A stretch of DNA of 64,000 nucleotides from Micrococcus terreus (lineage in GTDB: Bacteria; Actinomycetota; Actinomycetes; Actinomycetales; Micrococcaceae), in NCBI RefSeq assembly GCF_900116905.1, contig NZ_FPCG01000008.1:1-64000 (forward strand), given 5' to 3'. This document shows, piece by piece, positions 1 through 8,779 of this stretch (position 1 is the first letter of the stretch; each line of letters starts with the position of its first letter). Both the position numbers and the translations under genes were made by a program. The notes under the pieces were generated by a model. It was not told the DNA's origin and searched no databases. It was given only the letters and a program-made list of their open reading frames with translations.

Positions 1-77
1 TCGAGCACTACAACAATGAACGCCGTCACAGCGCACTAGGAGGCCGCCCACCCGCCAGCCGGCTGCCACCAACCTGA
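1..77 (+). CDS. IS481-type transposase, 3' end only (partial)
   Basis: The first 77 bases read as an open frame (codons from base 3) giving EHYNNERRHSALGGRPP and then a few residues to a TGA at 75-77. The HYNxxRxHxALGGxxPxxR pattern is the C-terminal end of the DDE integrase core in IS481/IS3-type transposases, where the catalytic Glu lies a little upstream. The rest of the gene lies left of the window, so the state of the element cannot be judged. A TACA followed by TCTAG (86-94) just after the stop could be the element end and target: IS481 elements often end in ...ACA and insert at CTAG. That boundary is inference. Confidence 0.75.
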   Translation, partial: EHYNNERRHSALGGRPPASRLPPT

Positions 78-171
78 TGGCCGGGTACATCTAGGCGTGA
101 TGACTGCGCGGTACTGTCGTGCGCAGGACCCGGTCATCTCCGATCGGGCCAGCGGGCGGCGAGGGTTGAAC

Positions 172-1788
172 ATGGATGCATCACATCAGGACAACGCAGG
201 TGGCGGTCCGGCTCCGTCCGGGGCGGAATTCTCAGGCCTCGACCGTGAGCTGATGCTGCAGGTCGCCCGGTACCTGGAGCATGCCAACCAGCTGGCCGGG
301 GCCGCTGAAGGACGACGACGGCGCACTCCCCTGGGACAGGTCGTCTCGGATCATCTGGGCGTGGACGCCGAGACCGTGCCCGTCACCCAGGACTCCTTCC
401 CCGAGCACCGCCTCGCCGATGCCGACATCGCCCTGAACAAGCTGGCGGAGGACTCCGGCGGAACCCTGATCGGGGTCCAGGGAAGCGATCGCGTGCACCA
501 CGCCTTCAGCGACCTGGTCAGCAGTCCACACCACCCCTTCGAGCCAGGGCCGGTGGACTACTCCTCGCGTCCCACAGGGCCGGACAGCACCCGGCAGGTG
601 GTCACCTTCGGCATCTGGCTGCTCGCCGTGGACGGGGTCCCCAGCGCCGTGCTGCTGCGCGGTGCGCGGCCGGAGTCGGGCCGGATGGCCGCCGAGCTGG
701 AAGTGCTCTCGCCCTCGGCGGGGGCATCGACGGCCCTGTTGCAGCGCGTGCGTGCGTTGATGACCGAGCACAGCGTCCTGCGCGGCCAGGTCCTCTCCTT
801 CGCGATGAGCGACTACGGAGCGACGGCGGGCGCCACCCTGCTTCCACGGCCAGAGATCTCCCGCGATGACGTGGTGCTGCCAACAGGGGTGATGGACCAG
901 ATCACCGCGCATGTAGTGGGGATCGGCGAACAACGTCAGGCCCTGCGCGCAGCTGGACAGCATCTCAAGCGCGGCGTGCTCCTTTACGGCCCTCCGGGCA
1001 CCGGCAAGACCTTGACCGTGCGCCACCTGGTCTCGGTCACGCCCGGCGTCACGGTGGTCCTGCTGACCGGCTCGACTATCCAGCTCGTCACCGAAGCGGC
1101 CAGCCTGGCCCGTGCGCTCCAACCCAGCATCGTGGTCCTGGAGGACGTAGACCTGGTCGCCATGGAGCGAGGCCATTCTCCGCAGCCGTTGCTGTTCGAG
1201 GTGCTGGATGCGCTGGACGGTCTTGACGGCGATGCCGATGTGACGTTCCTGATGACCACCAACCGGGTCGAGGTCCTGGAGCGGGCGTTGGTTCAGCGTC
1301 CAGGCCGGGTGGACCTGGCCGTGGAGATCCCCCTGCCTGCTCGCGCCGAGCGTCGACGACTGGTGGAGCTCTATGCGGGCGAGTTGCCCTTCTCCGCCGA
1401 TGCCCTCGACGCCGTAGCCGGCCAGAGTGAGGGAACCACCGGAACCTTCGCCAAGGAGCTGGTGCGCCGAGCTGTCCTACGGGCGGCCCTGCGAGACGGT
1501 GCCGATCCTGTGCCAACGGACGAGGACCTGAAGTCTGCTCTGGACGAGCTGAACTCGGCCCAACACACCCTCACTCGACGCCTGCTCTCCGGCTCCCCCG
1601 AGCCAGATGATGCCCACGACGACATCACGCAGTATGGCGGCGGCTATGACTTCGGCTTCGTCGCCGGCGGTCCGATGCCTCGTGACATGCCCTACAGCAG
1701 CACAGTGTCCTTCGTCGGGGACGATTCCAGCCAGGAGCAGTGGTCCGACCAAGCCGACGAGGGATGGAACGACGACTCCCGAGCCTGA
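172..1788 (+). CDS. AAA+ ATPase (Cdc48/FtsH/SpoVK-like single AAA module)
   Basis: This 538-aa protein has one C-terminal AAA module. Walker A is GPPGTGKT at residues 273-280, Walker B IVVLEDVD at 320-327, a sensor-1 TTNR follows, and RPGRVD supplies the arginine-finger region, as in classic AAA proteins. The N-terminal 230 residues are not recognised and may be a substrate or partner domain; the last 60 are Asp/Gly/Ser-rich and probably disordered. No membrane segment or protease motif is present, so it is not FtsH. The start at 172 is preferred over an in-frame ATG at 97 because a GAGGG precedes it and the extension is low in similarity. Predicted role: ATP-driven remodelling of an unknown protein. 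It sits directly beside an IS remnant. Confidence 0.85.
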   Translation: MDASHQDNAGGGPAPSGAEFSGLDRELMLQVARYLEHANQLAGAAEGRRRRTPLGQVVSDHLGVDAETVPVTQDSFPEHRLADADIALNKLAEDSGGTLIGVQGSDRVHHAFSDLVSSPHHPFEPGPVDYSSRPTGPDSTRQVVTFGIWLLAVDGVPSAVLLRGARPESGRMAAELEVLSPSAGASTALLQRVRALMTEHSVLRGQVLSFAMSDYGATAGATLLPRPEISRDDVVLPTGVMDQITAHVVGIGEQRQALRAAGQHLKRGVLLYGPPGTGKTLTVRHLVSVTPGVTVVLLTGSTIQLVTEAASLARALQPSIVVLEDVDLVAMERGHSPQPLLFEVLDALDGLDGDADVTFLMTTNRVEVLERALVQRPGRVDLAVEIPLPARAERRRLVELYAGELPFSADALDAVAGQSEGTTGTFAKELVRRAVLRAALRDGADPVPTDEDLKSALDELNSAQHTLTRRLLSGSPEPDDAHDDITQYGGGYDFGFVAGGPMPRDMPYSSTVSFVGDDSSQEQWSDQADEGWNDDSRA

Positions 1789-1841
1789 GGTCACCGGCCA
1801 GGCACTCTGGATATTCCGTCCTGAGCGTGAACAATGGGTGC

Positions 1842-2099
1842 ATGGAACATCACGCACCTGCCAACCCCACTGACCATCCGGCACCGCTGCAGATCCGCGA
1901 TGAGTCCATCAAGCTCGGCCAGGCACTGAAGCTGGCCAACCTGGTGGAGGACGGCGCCGATGCGCGCGCGGTCATCGACGCCGGGCTGGTGCACGTCAAC
2001 GGCACCCCGCAGATGCGCCGCGGCCATCAGCTGCGCCACGGTGACGTGGTGGACTACTCCGGCGAGGCGTTCAAGATCGTCTCTGCCCTGCAGCAGTGA
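1842..2099 (+). CDS. S4-domain RNA-binding protein (YaaA/YbcJ-like)
   Basis: This 85-aa protein consists almost wholly of one S4 fold: IKLGQALKLANLVEDGADA, then VHVNGTPQMRRGHQLRHGDVV. These are the alpha-L hairpin and the VxVNG...R...L..GD signature of small stand-alone S4 proteins. Members bind structured RNA, typically ribosomal or tRNA-like; the exact target is not known here. It follows the AAA gene on the same strand after 53 bp. No convincing Shine-Dalgarno is seen before ATG 1842, and an in-frame GTG at 1827 is an alternative start. Confidence 0.8.
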   Translation: MEHHAPANPTDHPAPLQIRDESIKLGQALKLANLVEDGADARAVIDAGLVHVNGTPQMRRGHQLRHGDVVDYSGEAFKIVSALQQ

Positions 2100-2124
2100 C
2101 CGGCGTGGCCTGACCGGCCGGTCA

Positions 2125-2814
2125 TCACCTGACCATGTAGTCCAGGTACTCACCGACGTGCCGTAGCTCCTGCGGCCCGATCCCGTGGCCGATGCCTGCG
2201 TAGAGCACCTTGGTCAGGTCCACATGCTGGGTCACCCAGGCGTGCGTGTACTCGATCTTCTCAGGGGAGATCACCGGGTCCTCCTGGTCACGGCCCCAGA
2301 ACATCTTTGGCTGGGCCTGGGCCACAGCTGCGTCATCGAAGAACCCTGCCAGCGGACCGGTCCCCCGCTGTGCCGGCTCCAGGCCCGCATCGGGGTCGAT
2401 GGCGAATCCTGACAGCCCCACGGTGCAGGCGTAGGCGGTGGGGTCCAGACGCATCAGCGAGGTCGCCATGGACATGCCCATGGAGAACCCCAGGAGCGAG
2501 ACGCTGGAGAACTTGGGCGCCTGGTCCAACACCCACGCCCGGAGGTCTTCGATCGACGCCCGCACCTGCAGCGGATCCGCCATCAGGGTCTGCGTCACCG
2601 GGAACCAGGTGTATCCGCCGTAGTCCAGTGCCATGGGCGCCCGCACAGAGGCGACGGTGAACTTGGACGGCAGCTCCGGAACGATCCCAAACAGGTCGTT
2701 CTCATCGGCACCGAGACCGTGCAGCATCACCAGCAGGTGGCTGCCCTCACGCTCCTCCTCCGGGCGGGACCAGCGGACAGTGGGCTCTCGGTGTGCTTCA
2801 GGGCTCGATGTCAT
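2125..2814 (-). CDS. Alpha/beta-hydrolase, carboxylesterase/phospholipase type
   Basis: A compact alpha/beta hydrolase of about 229 aa of the phospholipase/carboxylesterase (Abhydrolase_2, YpfH-like) family. It shows the oxyanion LHGLGADENDL strand, the nucleophile elbow GFSMG, a GLSG strand, and a late GIGHGI segment giving the catalytic His. No signal peptide is visible, so it is cytoplasmic. Such enzymes hydrolyse short acyl esters; the substrate is unknown. ATG 2814 is taken as the start; an in-frame GTG two codons upstream (2820) is possible. It lies 22 bp downstream of the HNH gene on the same strand and converges with the S4 gene. Confidence 0.82.
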   Translation of the reverse strand: MTSSPEAHREPTVRWSRPEEEREGSHLLVMLHGLGADENDLFGIVPELPSKFTVASVRAPMALDYGGYTWFPVTQTLMADPLQVRASIEDLRAWVLDQAPKFSSVSLLGFSMGMSMATSLMRLDPTAYACTVGLSGFAIDPDAGLEPAQRGTGPLAGFFDDAAVAQAQPKMFWGRDQEDPVISPEKIEYTHAWVTQHVDLTKVLYAGIGHGIGPQELRHVGEYLDYMVR

Positions 2815-2836
2815 GCACACCAGCCTAGTGATCCGT

Positions 2837-4795
2837 TCACCATGGTGGGTCTGGGTGGTCGGCCCAGTACTGGTTGCGGGTCAGCTCCGGCTCAGCACCG
2901 GTCCTCGAGCTGGCCTGCCTGGACCGGGCGGTGGGGCTGGTGTCTTCGAACCAGGGGACCCCGTGGCGCATATGGATCCGGTACTGGTCATGGTGCACCG
3001 CCTGGTGGTGGTGCTCGCACAGCAGCACCCCGTTCTCCACCGTGGTCGGACCCCCATGCTCATAGTGCTGAACATGATGGACCTGACAGCAGGTCGCCGG
3101 CTGCCCACACCCCGGGGCAGCACATCCCCGGTCCCGGGCGATGATCGCCCTGCGCAACGGGGCCGGGAACACCCTGCGGGCCGGCCCGGCATCCACGATC
3201 TGACCCTGAGCACCCAGCACCACCGGCAGGATCTTGGCGTCACAGGCCCACGCCCTGATGACCCTGGGGTCGATCGGACCCGTGAACCCCGCCGTGGACA
3301 CCAAAGACCCCCGTAAGTCCACCCCACCCGGCGGTGGCTTCCCCGGAGGCTCATACCCCGGCTCACCTGGCCGCAGCAGCTCCGTCGGGACCTCAGGTTG
3401 TGGTGGCGGGTCCGGGTGGTCCAGGATCCGCCCGGCCAGGGTGTCGTAGTCGATCACCGCCATCACCTGCGGGGCATACCCACCGGTGTCCGGCAACCCC
3501 GAATCCCTCACGCGCAGCGCCGCGGTCAGGGCGGTGATCACCGCATCGACCTGACGACGATTCCGCTCCTCCGCCCGCTCCACCCACGGTGCCACACCAG
3601 CACAGAACACCTCGTCCTCGTCCTCTGATGCGCCGCTGGCATCAGCAGCAGGAACAGCCTGGCCGTTGTGGTTCTCGTGGGCCTCGTGGCCACGGGCCTG
3701 CTGGGCGCGCTGGGCCTGGTCGAACAGACTGAACAGGTCCTGGCCCCGCCCGGACGTGTTGGCAGCGCTCTCGGCCCCCTCCGGGGACGATTCACTCCTA
3801 CCCCGCTGGTTCTTCCTGGCCCGAGGGTTGGCACCAGCCGAGGCCACGGTCTTGAAGATCTCATGCTGGGACTGAGTCAGGAACAGGTGCCACAGGAACA
3901 ACCCGTTCTCCTCACGCACGAACCGGGCCGCACGACCCTGATCCACCACCCCAGCCGGTGGCTCACCGGTGGTCCGCTCCAACGCGTCCTTGAACCTCAC
4001 CAGCCAGCGCTTGCAGACTTGGACCATCACCCCCGGCGGCTCCCGACGCGCCCGACCCATCAACTCCACCTCACCAGAGGAAACCTTCTCCAGCACCCAC
4101 TCCTTCGGTGCCCGCGCCGCCGCCGCGGCACGACGGGCATCCCCCAGAGTCCGGGTGATCACATCCACCACCACCGGATCCACAGCACCGGACCACAATG
4201 CACCAGAGACCTCACCCAGAGTGGTGGTGTTCGGTGTGCCGTCTGCTGCCGGTGCAGGAGCCAAGTGTTGAGCCGCCCTGTTCTCCCGATCCCGGGTCTG
4301 ACGCGCCGGAGTATGCAACGTCTTCTCCACGAAATCAGCCGAGGACCGGAACCCGGTCTTGCCCTGCGGCAACCCCAACCACCGGCGCCGGGCCTGAGGA
4401 TCCTCAAACACCCGGGCCGTATGCCCCGCCACCGCCGTCGCCGCACCCTCCACCACCCGCACCAGAGCAGCCACCTGTTCCTGCACCACCGGCAACGTCA
4501 CCGCCTCCGCGGACGAGACCACCTCGGAAGGAGTGACCGGATCCAACGACTCCACAAAGTCCGGGCGCGCCAGGCGCCCCGTCAACTCTCGAGTCAGGTG
4601 TTGAGTCAGCGACAGCAGCTCACCCAGACACAGAGCAGAGGCATCGACATGCTGAGCCGAAGGCAGCACACCTGCCACCTCATCCACCACCGCTGCCACG
4701 ACCACCACCTCCTCCAGCTGCTCCGAGCAATACCCGTTCTTCTCGTACTGATATTCGACCAGACCCCACGGACACCTTAAGGTCCACCCCGCCAA
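2837..4795 (-). CDS. HNH endonuclease with DUF222 (13E12 repeat family)
   Basis: A protein of up to 652 aa. The N-terminal two thirds match the DUF222/13E12 arrangement common in actinobacteria. A C-terminal HNH module follows: CAAPGCG, then CQVHHVQHYEHGG and LLCEHHHQAVH, carrying the metal-binding His residues and the zinc-ribbon-like Cys pairs. A long linker around residues 330-400 is Gln/Glu/Ala-rich. Such genes occur in many copies per actinobacterial genome and are often linked to mobile DNA; their function is not established. The start is uncertain: the frame opens with a TTG at 4795 and no ATG is available until well inside the protein. Confidence 0.82.
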   Translation of the reverse strand: MAGWTLRCPWGLVEYQYEKNGYCSEQLEEVVVVAAVVDEVAGVLPSAQHVDASALCLGELLSLTQHLTRELTGRLARPDFVESLDPVTPSEVVSSAEAVTLPVVQEQVAALVRVVEGAATAVAGHTARVFEDPQARRRWLGLPQGKTGFRSSADFVEKTLHTPARQTRDRENRAAQHLAPAPAADGTPNTTTLGEVSGALWSGAVDPVVVDVITRTLGDARRAAAAARAPKEWVLEKVSSGEVELMGRARREPPGVMVQVCKRWLVRFKDALERTTGEPPAGVVDQGRAARFVREENGLFLWHLFLTQSQHEIFKTVASAGANPRARKNQRGRSESSPEGAESAANTSGRGQDLFSLFDQAQRAQQARGHEAHENHNGQAVPAADASGASEDEDEVFCAGVAPWVERAEERNRRQVDAVITALTAALRVRDSGLPDTGGYAPQVMAVIDYDTLAGRILDHPDPPPQPEVPTELLRPGEPGYEPPGKPPPGGVDLRGSLVSTAGFTGPIDPRVIRAWACDAKILPVVLGAQGQIVDAGPARRVFPAPLRRAIIARDRGCAAPGCGQPATCCQVHHVQHYEHGGPTTVENGVLLCEHHHQAVHHDQYRIHMRHGVPWFEDTSPTARSRQASSRTGAEPELTRNQYWADHPDPPW

Positions 4796-4909
4796 CTGGG
4801 GACGAGAACGCCGAGCGTGTCACCTGTGCAGGGCTGGCCCCTCGACCGATCCCAGGAGTACCTGAGACGGCCCTTCCCTTCTCCCCTGACTCAGCTAGGG
4901 TGGTGTGCC

Positions 4910-5824
4910 GTGCCACAGTCTGAACAGCCCCCGCAGCCCGCCCTCACCGCCGATCACCCTGACCAGGGACCCCACCCGTGGCGCCGCTATGTGGCCCTGG
5001 GCGACTCCTTCACCGAGGGCATCGGTGACCCGGATCCTCGCCACCCCGGCTATCACCGCGGCTGGGCGGACCGGGTGGCCCAGGAGCTGGCACGGCAGGT
5101 CCCGACGACGGCCGGCGCCACCCCGGAGCAGCGCCAGTTCGCGTATGCGAACCTCGCGGTGCGCGGCAAGCTGATCGACCAGATCGCCGCCGACCAGACT
5201 GAGCCGGCGGTCGCCCTGAACCCGGACCTGATCTCGCTGTGTGCCGGCGGCAATGACGTCATCCGCCCCAGTGGCGACCCGGACCGCACCGCCGAGAAGC
5301 TCGACGAGCTGGTCGGCCGCCTGGCTGTCACCGGCGCCACGATCGTCCTGTTCAACGGGGCAGACATCCGTGACACCCCGGTGATGGGCAAGATCCGCGG
5401 CCGCGTGGCGATCTTCAACGAGAACATCAGGGTGGTCGCCCGCCGGCATGACGCCGTGGTCGCGGACATGTGGGCGCTGCGTGAGCTGACCCGCCCGGAG
5501 ATGTGGGATGCCGACCGCCTGCACTTCTCCAGCATCGGCCACCACACGATCGCCCGGATGGTCCTGGACACCCTGAACGTGCCCCACGCCCTGAACCCCG
5601 CCGTGCCGGCACCGGTCGAGCCCCGCACCTGGCGGCAGGCCCGCGCCGAGGATGCCCGGTGGGCGCGCGAGCATCTGGGCCCGTGGGTGCTGCGTCGCCT
5701 GCGCGGCCAGTCCTCCGGGGACGGCCGCGCGGCCAAACGTCCGGAGGCTGGTCCCATCACCGATCTGGTCGAGGCGAACTTCGGTCAGTCGATGCCGTTG
5801 GGCACCGGACCGGACGGGGACTGA
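4910..5824 (+). CDS. SGNH/GDSL-family hydrolase
   Basis: This 304-aa protein carries the SGNH blocks in order: GDSFTEG (residues 31-37, nucleophile Ser33), the Gly block NLAVRGK, the Asn block CAGGNDV, and the C-terminal ADRLHFSSIGH with the Asp-x-x-His dyad. There is no signal peptide, so it is probably a cytoplasmic esterase/lipase acting on small acyl or acetyl esters. GTG 4910 is chosen because AGGGTGG lies 7 nt upstream; a 31-residue extension to 4817 is less likely. It is divergent from the HNH gene and convergent with metX, leaving only 31 bp between stop codons. Confidence 0.85.
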   Translation: MPQSEQPPQPALTADHPDQGPHPWRRYVALGDSFTEGIGDPDPRHPGYHRGWADRVAQELARQVPTTAGATPEQRQFAYANLAVRGKLIDQIAADQTEPAVALNPDLISLCAGGNDVIRPSGDPDRTAEKLDELVGRLAVTGATIVLFNGADIRDTPVMGKIRGRVAIFNENIRVVARRHDAVVADMWALRELTRPEMWDADRLHFSSIGHHTIARMVLDTLNVPHALNPAVPAPVEPRTWRQARAEDARWAREHLGPWVLRRLRGQSSGDGRAAKRPEAGPITDLVEANFGQSMPLGTGPDGD

Positions 5825-5855
5825 CCACTCACGAAGCCACCGGACCGGAGGACCC

Positions 5856-7013
5856 CTACAGCTCCAACGTCTGCACGAGTTCTGGGTAGACCTGTTCCAG
5901 GTCGGTCAGGAAGCCGTCATGCCCGATCGGTGAGTTGATCAGGTGCAGGGGAACGTCTCGCCCCTCTGCCCGGCTGGCGGAACCGGTCAGCTGCCGCGCC
6001 AGCTCCTGGGACTGCTCGGGCCAGTACAGCCGGTCCGAGTCGACCGCGGCCACGAAGGCGCGCGCGGTGACCCCAGCGAGCGCCGCGCCCTCTCCGCCCC
6101 GCCCCCGGCCGACGTCGTGACTCATCAGGGCCTCGGTGAGCACCAGGTAGCTGTTGGCGTCGAACCGCCTGGCCAGCTTGCCGGCCTGGTGGTCCAGGTA
6201 GGACTCCACCTGGTAGCGCCCCCCGCGGGCCACGGGCGCCCCGAAGGGGTCCTCACCGGGCTGAGGGGACCGCCCGAATCGGCCCTGCAGCTCAGCCTCC
6301 GAGCGGTAGGTGATGTGCGCGATCCGCCGGGCGATGCCCAGGCCGCCCTCCGGCGCGGGGCCTCCGTAGTAGTCCCCGCCGGCGAAATGCGGGTCCAGGC
6401 GGATGGCGGCGGTCTGGGACTGGGCGAAGGCGATCTGCTCGGCGGTGGAGTGCGCCCCACAGGCGATCACCGCCACTCCGGCCACCCGGTCCGGGAACGT
6501 GGCGGCCCACTCCAGCGCCCGGGCGCCGCCCATGGATCCCCCGACGACGGCATGGAACCTCTCGATGCCCAGGACATCGGCCAGCAGGGCCTCCGCGCGC
6601 ACCGAGTCGCGGATGGTGGTGAAGGGGAAGCGTGAGCCCCAGGGGCTCCCGTCAGGATCCAACGACGACGGCCCGGTGGTCCCATAGCAGCCGCCCAGCA
6701 TGTTGGGGGCCAGGACGAACCACTTCTCCGTGTCCAGGGGGCGTCCCGGACCGACCAGTCCTTCCCACCACCCCGGCTCCGGGTCCGCCGCGGTGGCGGC
6801 CACGTGGGTGGACCCGGTGAGGGCGTGCAGGATCAGCACCGCGTTGGAGCGGTCCGCGTTCAGGGTGCCCCAGGTCTCGTAGGCGATCTCCACGTTCGGC
6901 AGCCGTCCGCCGGTCTCGAACTCGAAGGGGCCGATGCTGTGCGTGCGCAGGGCGCTCTCCGGCACGGGCGGGCCGTCCTTCACGGGCGTGCTGCGCGTCA
7001 GGGTGTCCGTCAT
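5856..7013 (-). CDS. metX: Homoserine O-acetyltransferase
   Basis: This 385-aa enzyme transfers acetyl from acetyl-CoA to L-homoserine, the committed step of methionine synthesis by direct sulfhydrylation. It has the MetX alpha/beta-hydrolase fold: HALTGSTH near residue 63, nucleophile in GGSMGG (Ser160), the acid in DSDRLYWP (Asp327) and the base in PIGHDGF (His365). Length is normal for the family. It is the second gene of an operon, starting 14 bp after metY stops, and is therefore under the SAM riboswitch ahead of metY. Its product is the substrate of MetY. MetX enzymes can prefer succinyl-CoA, which cannot be settled here. Confidence 0.95.
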   Translation of the reverse strand: MTDTLTRSTPVKDGPPVPESALRTHSIGPFEFETGGRLPNVEIAYETWGTLNADRSNAVLILHALTGSTHVAATAADPEPGWWEGLVGPGRPLDTEKWFVLAPNMLGGCYGTTGPSSLDPDGSPWGSRFPFTTIRDSVRAEALLADVLGIERFHAVVGGSMGGARALEWAATFPDRVAGVAVIACGAHSTAEQIAFAQSQTAAIRLDPHFAGGDYYGGPAPEGGLGIARRIAHITYRSEAELQGRFGRSPQPGEDPFGAPVARGGRYQVESYLDHQAGKLARRFDANSYLVLTEALMSHDVGRGRGGEGAALAGVTARAFVAAVDSDRLYWPEQSQELARQLTGSASRAEGRDVPLHLINSPIGHDGFLTDLEQVYPELVQTLEL

Positions 7014-7027
7014 GGCGCTCCCGTTCC

Positions 7028-8416
7028 TCAGGCTCCGGCCCCGGAACCCGCCGCGGCGAACCCACGGTCCAGGTCGGCCAGGATGTCCTGGATGCTCTCC
7101 AGGCCCACCGAGAGCCGGACCAGCCCGGGGGTGACTCCGGCGGCGCGCTGTTCGGCCTCGGTCAGCTGGGAATGGGTGGTGGAGGCCGGGTGGATGACCA
7201 GGGAGCGGACATCGCCCACATTGGCCACATGGTGGTGCAGGGTCAGCGCGTCCACGAACCGCGCACCGGCCTCGCGGCCCCCCTCGATCTCGAAGGACAG
7301 CACCGCCCCGGTCCCGTTCGGCAGGTAGGTCTGGGCCCGCTCGTGCCAGCGGCTGGAGGCCAGCCCCGGGTAGGTCACCCCGCTGGCCTGGGGGTGGTCC
7401 TCCAGGTACTGGGCCACGCGCTGGGCGTTGGCCACATGCCGTTCCATGCGCAGGCTCAGCGTCTCCAGACCGAGGTTGATCAGGAAGGCGTTGAAGGGGC
7501 TGATGGTGCTGCCGTAGTCGCGCAGCAGCTGCACGCGGGCCTTGAGGATGAAGGACAGGTTCGCCCCGAAGGCGCTGCCCACGCCCAGGTCCCGGGCGAA
7601 GACCAGCCCATTGTAGGACTCGTCGGGCTGGTTGAACCCGGGGAACCGGTCCGGGTGCTGGGCGTAGTCGAAGCTGCCGCCGTCCACCAGCACCCCGCCC
7701 ATGGCAGCGGCGTGTCCTCCGAGGTACTTGGTGGCCGAATGGACCACGATGTCCGCGCCGTGCTCGAACGGGCGCACCAGGTAGGGCGTGGTCAGCGTGG
7801 AGTCCACGGCCAGCGGCACCCCGGCCTCGTGGGCCACCTGAGCCACGCCGGCGATGTCCAGCACGTCTCCACGGGGGTTGCCCAGCACCTCACCGAAGAG
7901 CAGCTTGGTGTTCTCCTGGACGGCGCCGCGCCACTCGTCCAGGTCGTCCGGGTCCTGGATGAACGTGGTGCTGATCCCGATCTTGGCCAGCGTGTGCTTG
8001 AACAGGTTCTGGGTGCCTCCGTACAGGGAGGCCGAGGCCACCACATGATCACCCGCACCGGCCACGTTGAGCACGGCGAAGGTGCTGGCGGACTGGCCGG
8101 AGGCGAGCAGCAGGGCGCCGACCCCACCCTCGAGTGCGGCGATCTTGTCCTCCACTGCGCCGGTGGTGGGATTGCCGATCCGGGTGTAGATCGGCCCCAG
8201 GTCCTGCAGGGCGAAGCGGTCCGCCGCGGTCTGGGCCGAGGGGAAGTCGAAGGAGGTGGTCTGGAAGATCGGCAGCGCCGTGGCCCCGGTGGTGGGGTCG
8301 GAGTGCGCGCCAGCGTGGACCTGACGGGTCTCGAAGCCCCAGCTCTCGGGCCCTGCAGTCTGCGCGGTCTCTGCAGTCTCTGCAGCCTGCTGCTCGGGGG
8401 TGTGCTCCTGGGTCAT
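7028..8416 (-). CDS. metY: O-acetylhomoserine sulfhydrylase (aminocarboxypropyltransferase)
   Basis: This 462-aa PLP enzyme of the Cys/Met metabolism family makes homocysteine from O-acetylhomoserine and sulfide. Seen in the protein are GFETRQVHAG near the N-terminus, the PIYTRIGNPTT block, and the PLP-lysine segment SATKYLGGH (Lys230). Its length and the long QTTSFDF start are typical of MetY rather than MetB/MetC. The N-terminal 20 residues are Ala/Glu/Thr-rich and extend beyond the usual family start. An AGGAG precedes ATG 8416. A SAM-responsive riboswitch lies 130-240 nt upstream, so high SAM should reduce expression of metY and metX together. Confidence 0.95.
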   Translation of the reverse strand: MTQEHTPEQQAAETAETAQTAGPESWGFETRQVHAGAHSDPTTGATALPIFQTTSFDFPSAQTAADRFALQDLGPIYTRIGNPTTGAVEDKIAALEGGVGALLLASGQSASTFAVLNVAGAGDHVVASASLYGGTQNLFKHTLAKIGISTTFIQDPDDLDEWRGAVQENTKLLFGEVLGNPRGDVLDIAGVAQVAHEAGVPLAVDSTLTTPYLVRPFEHGADIVVHSATKYLGGHAAAMGGVLVDGGSFDYAQHPDRFPGFNQPDESYNGLVFARDLGVGSAFGANLSFILKARVQLLRDYGSTISPFNAFLINLGLETLSLRMERHVANAQRVAQYLEDHPQASGVTYPGLASSRWHERAQTYLPNGTGAVLSFEIEGGREAGARFVDALTLHHHVANVGDVRSLVIHPASTTHSQLTEAEQRAAGVTPGLVRLSVGLESIQDILADLDRGFAAAGSGAGA

Positions 8417-8544
8417 GGTGACTCCTGATCTCTCAGGGCCTGTCCGCCAGCTGCGGTTACCGCCCCTGGATCAGTCCGCGTCCGAGGATCACCCGGAGCG
8501 CGCTGTGGAGCGGCTCACCGGCAGCCAGGGCGTGGGCCCGCGCT

Positions 8545-8655
8545 TGCCTGCACCGTTGTGGTGCCTGCCTGGTCCTCACCCGGGGCACCCCACCGCGAGT
8601 TGGAGGGTTGCCGGCCAGCGAGCCGGGGCTTGACGCTGACACTCATGACCTGCCC
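8545..8655 (-). ncRNA. SAM-IV-type riboswitch upstream of metY
   Basis: On the minus strand the spacer holds GGTCATGAGTGTCAGCG, CAAGCCCCGGCTCGCTGGCC, GGCAACCCTCC, CGCGGTGGGGTGCCCCGGG and a closing GAGGACC. These segments, in this order, match the conserved core of actinobacterial SAM-sensing leaders (SAM-IV/S-box related). P1 closes by GGTC (8650-8647) with GACC (8574-8571). A small downstream hairpin GCACC-ACAAC-GGTGC follows, as expected for the SAM-IV extra helix. About 130 nt then run to metY, including a GCGGTTAACCGC-like hairpin and the AGGAG ribosome site. The metabolite and target pathway agree. Exact borders and the switching mode are inferred. Confidence 0.88.
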
Positions 8656-8724
8656 TCAGTGTGCCAGATCCACCCGGTCCGGATCACCCCGTGGAGCCCA
8701 TGCGACACACTGTGACGCAGCTCG

Positions 8725-8743
8725 CAAAGTTAGGTGACCCTAA
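8725..8743. promoter_or_regulatory. Candidate DtxR/IdeR-like box
   Basis: A 19-bp stretch CAAAGTTAGGTGACCCTAA contains a perfect TTAGG/CCTAA inverted repeat (8730-8743) and agrees with the classical DtxR box TTAGGTTAGGCTAACCTAA at 13 of 19 positions by eye. It lies 37 bp before the glyoxalase-like gene and upstream of the metY leader on the other strand, so it could act on either promoter. Iron control is an inference from the motif only. Confidence 0.4.
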
Positions 8744-8779
8744 GTCGTCGCCTCCCCCTGAAAGTGGGACGATGAACAC

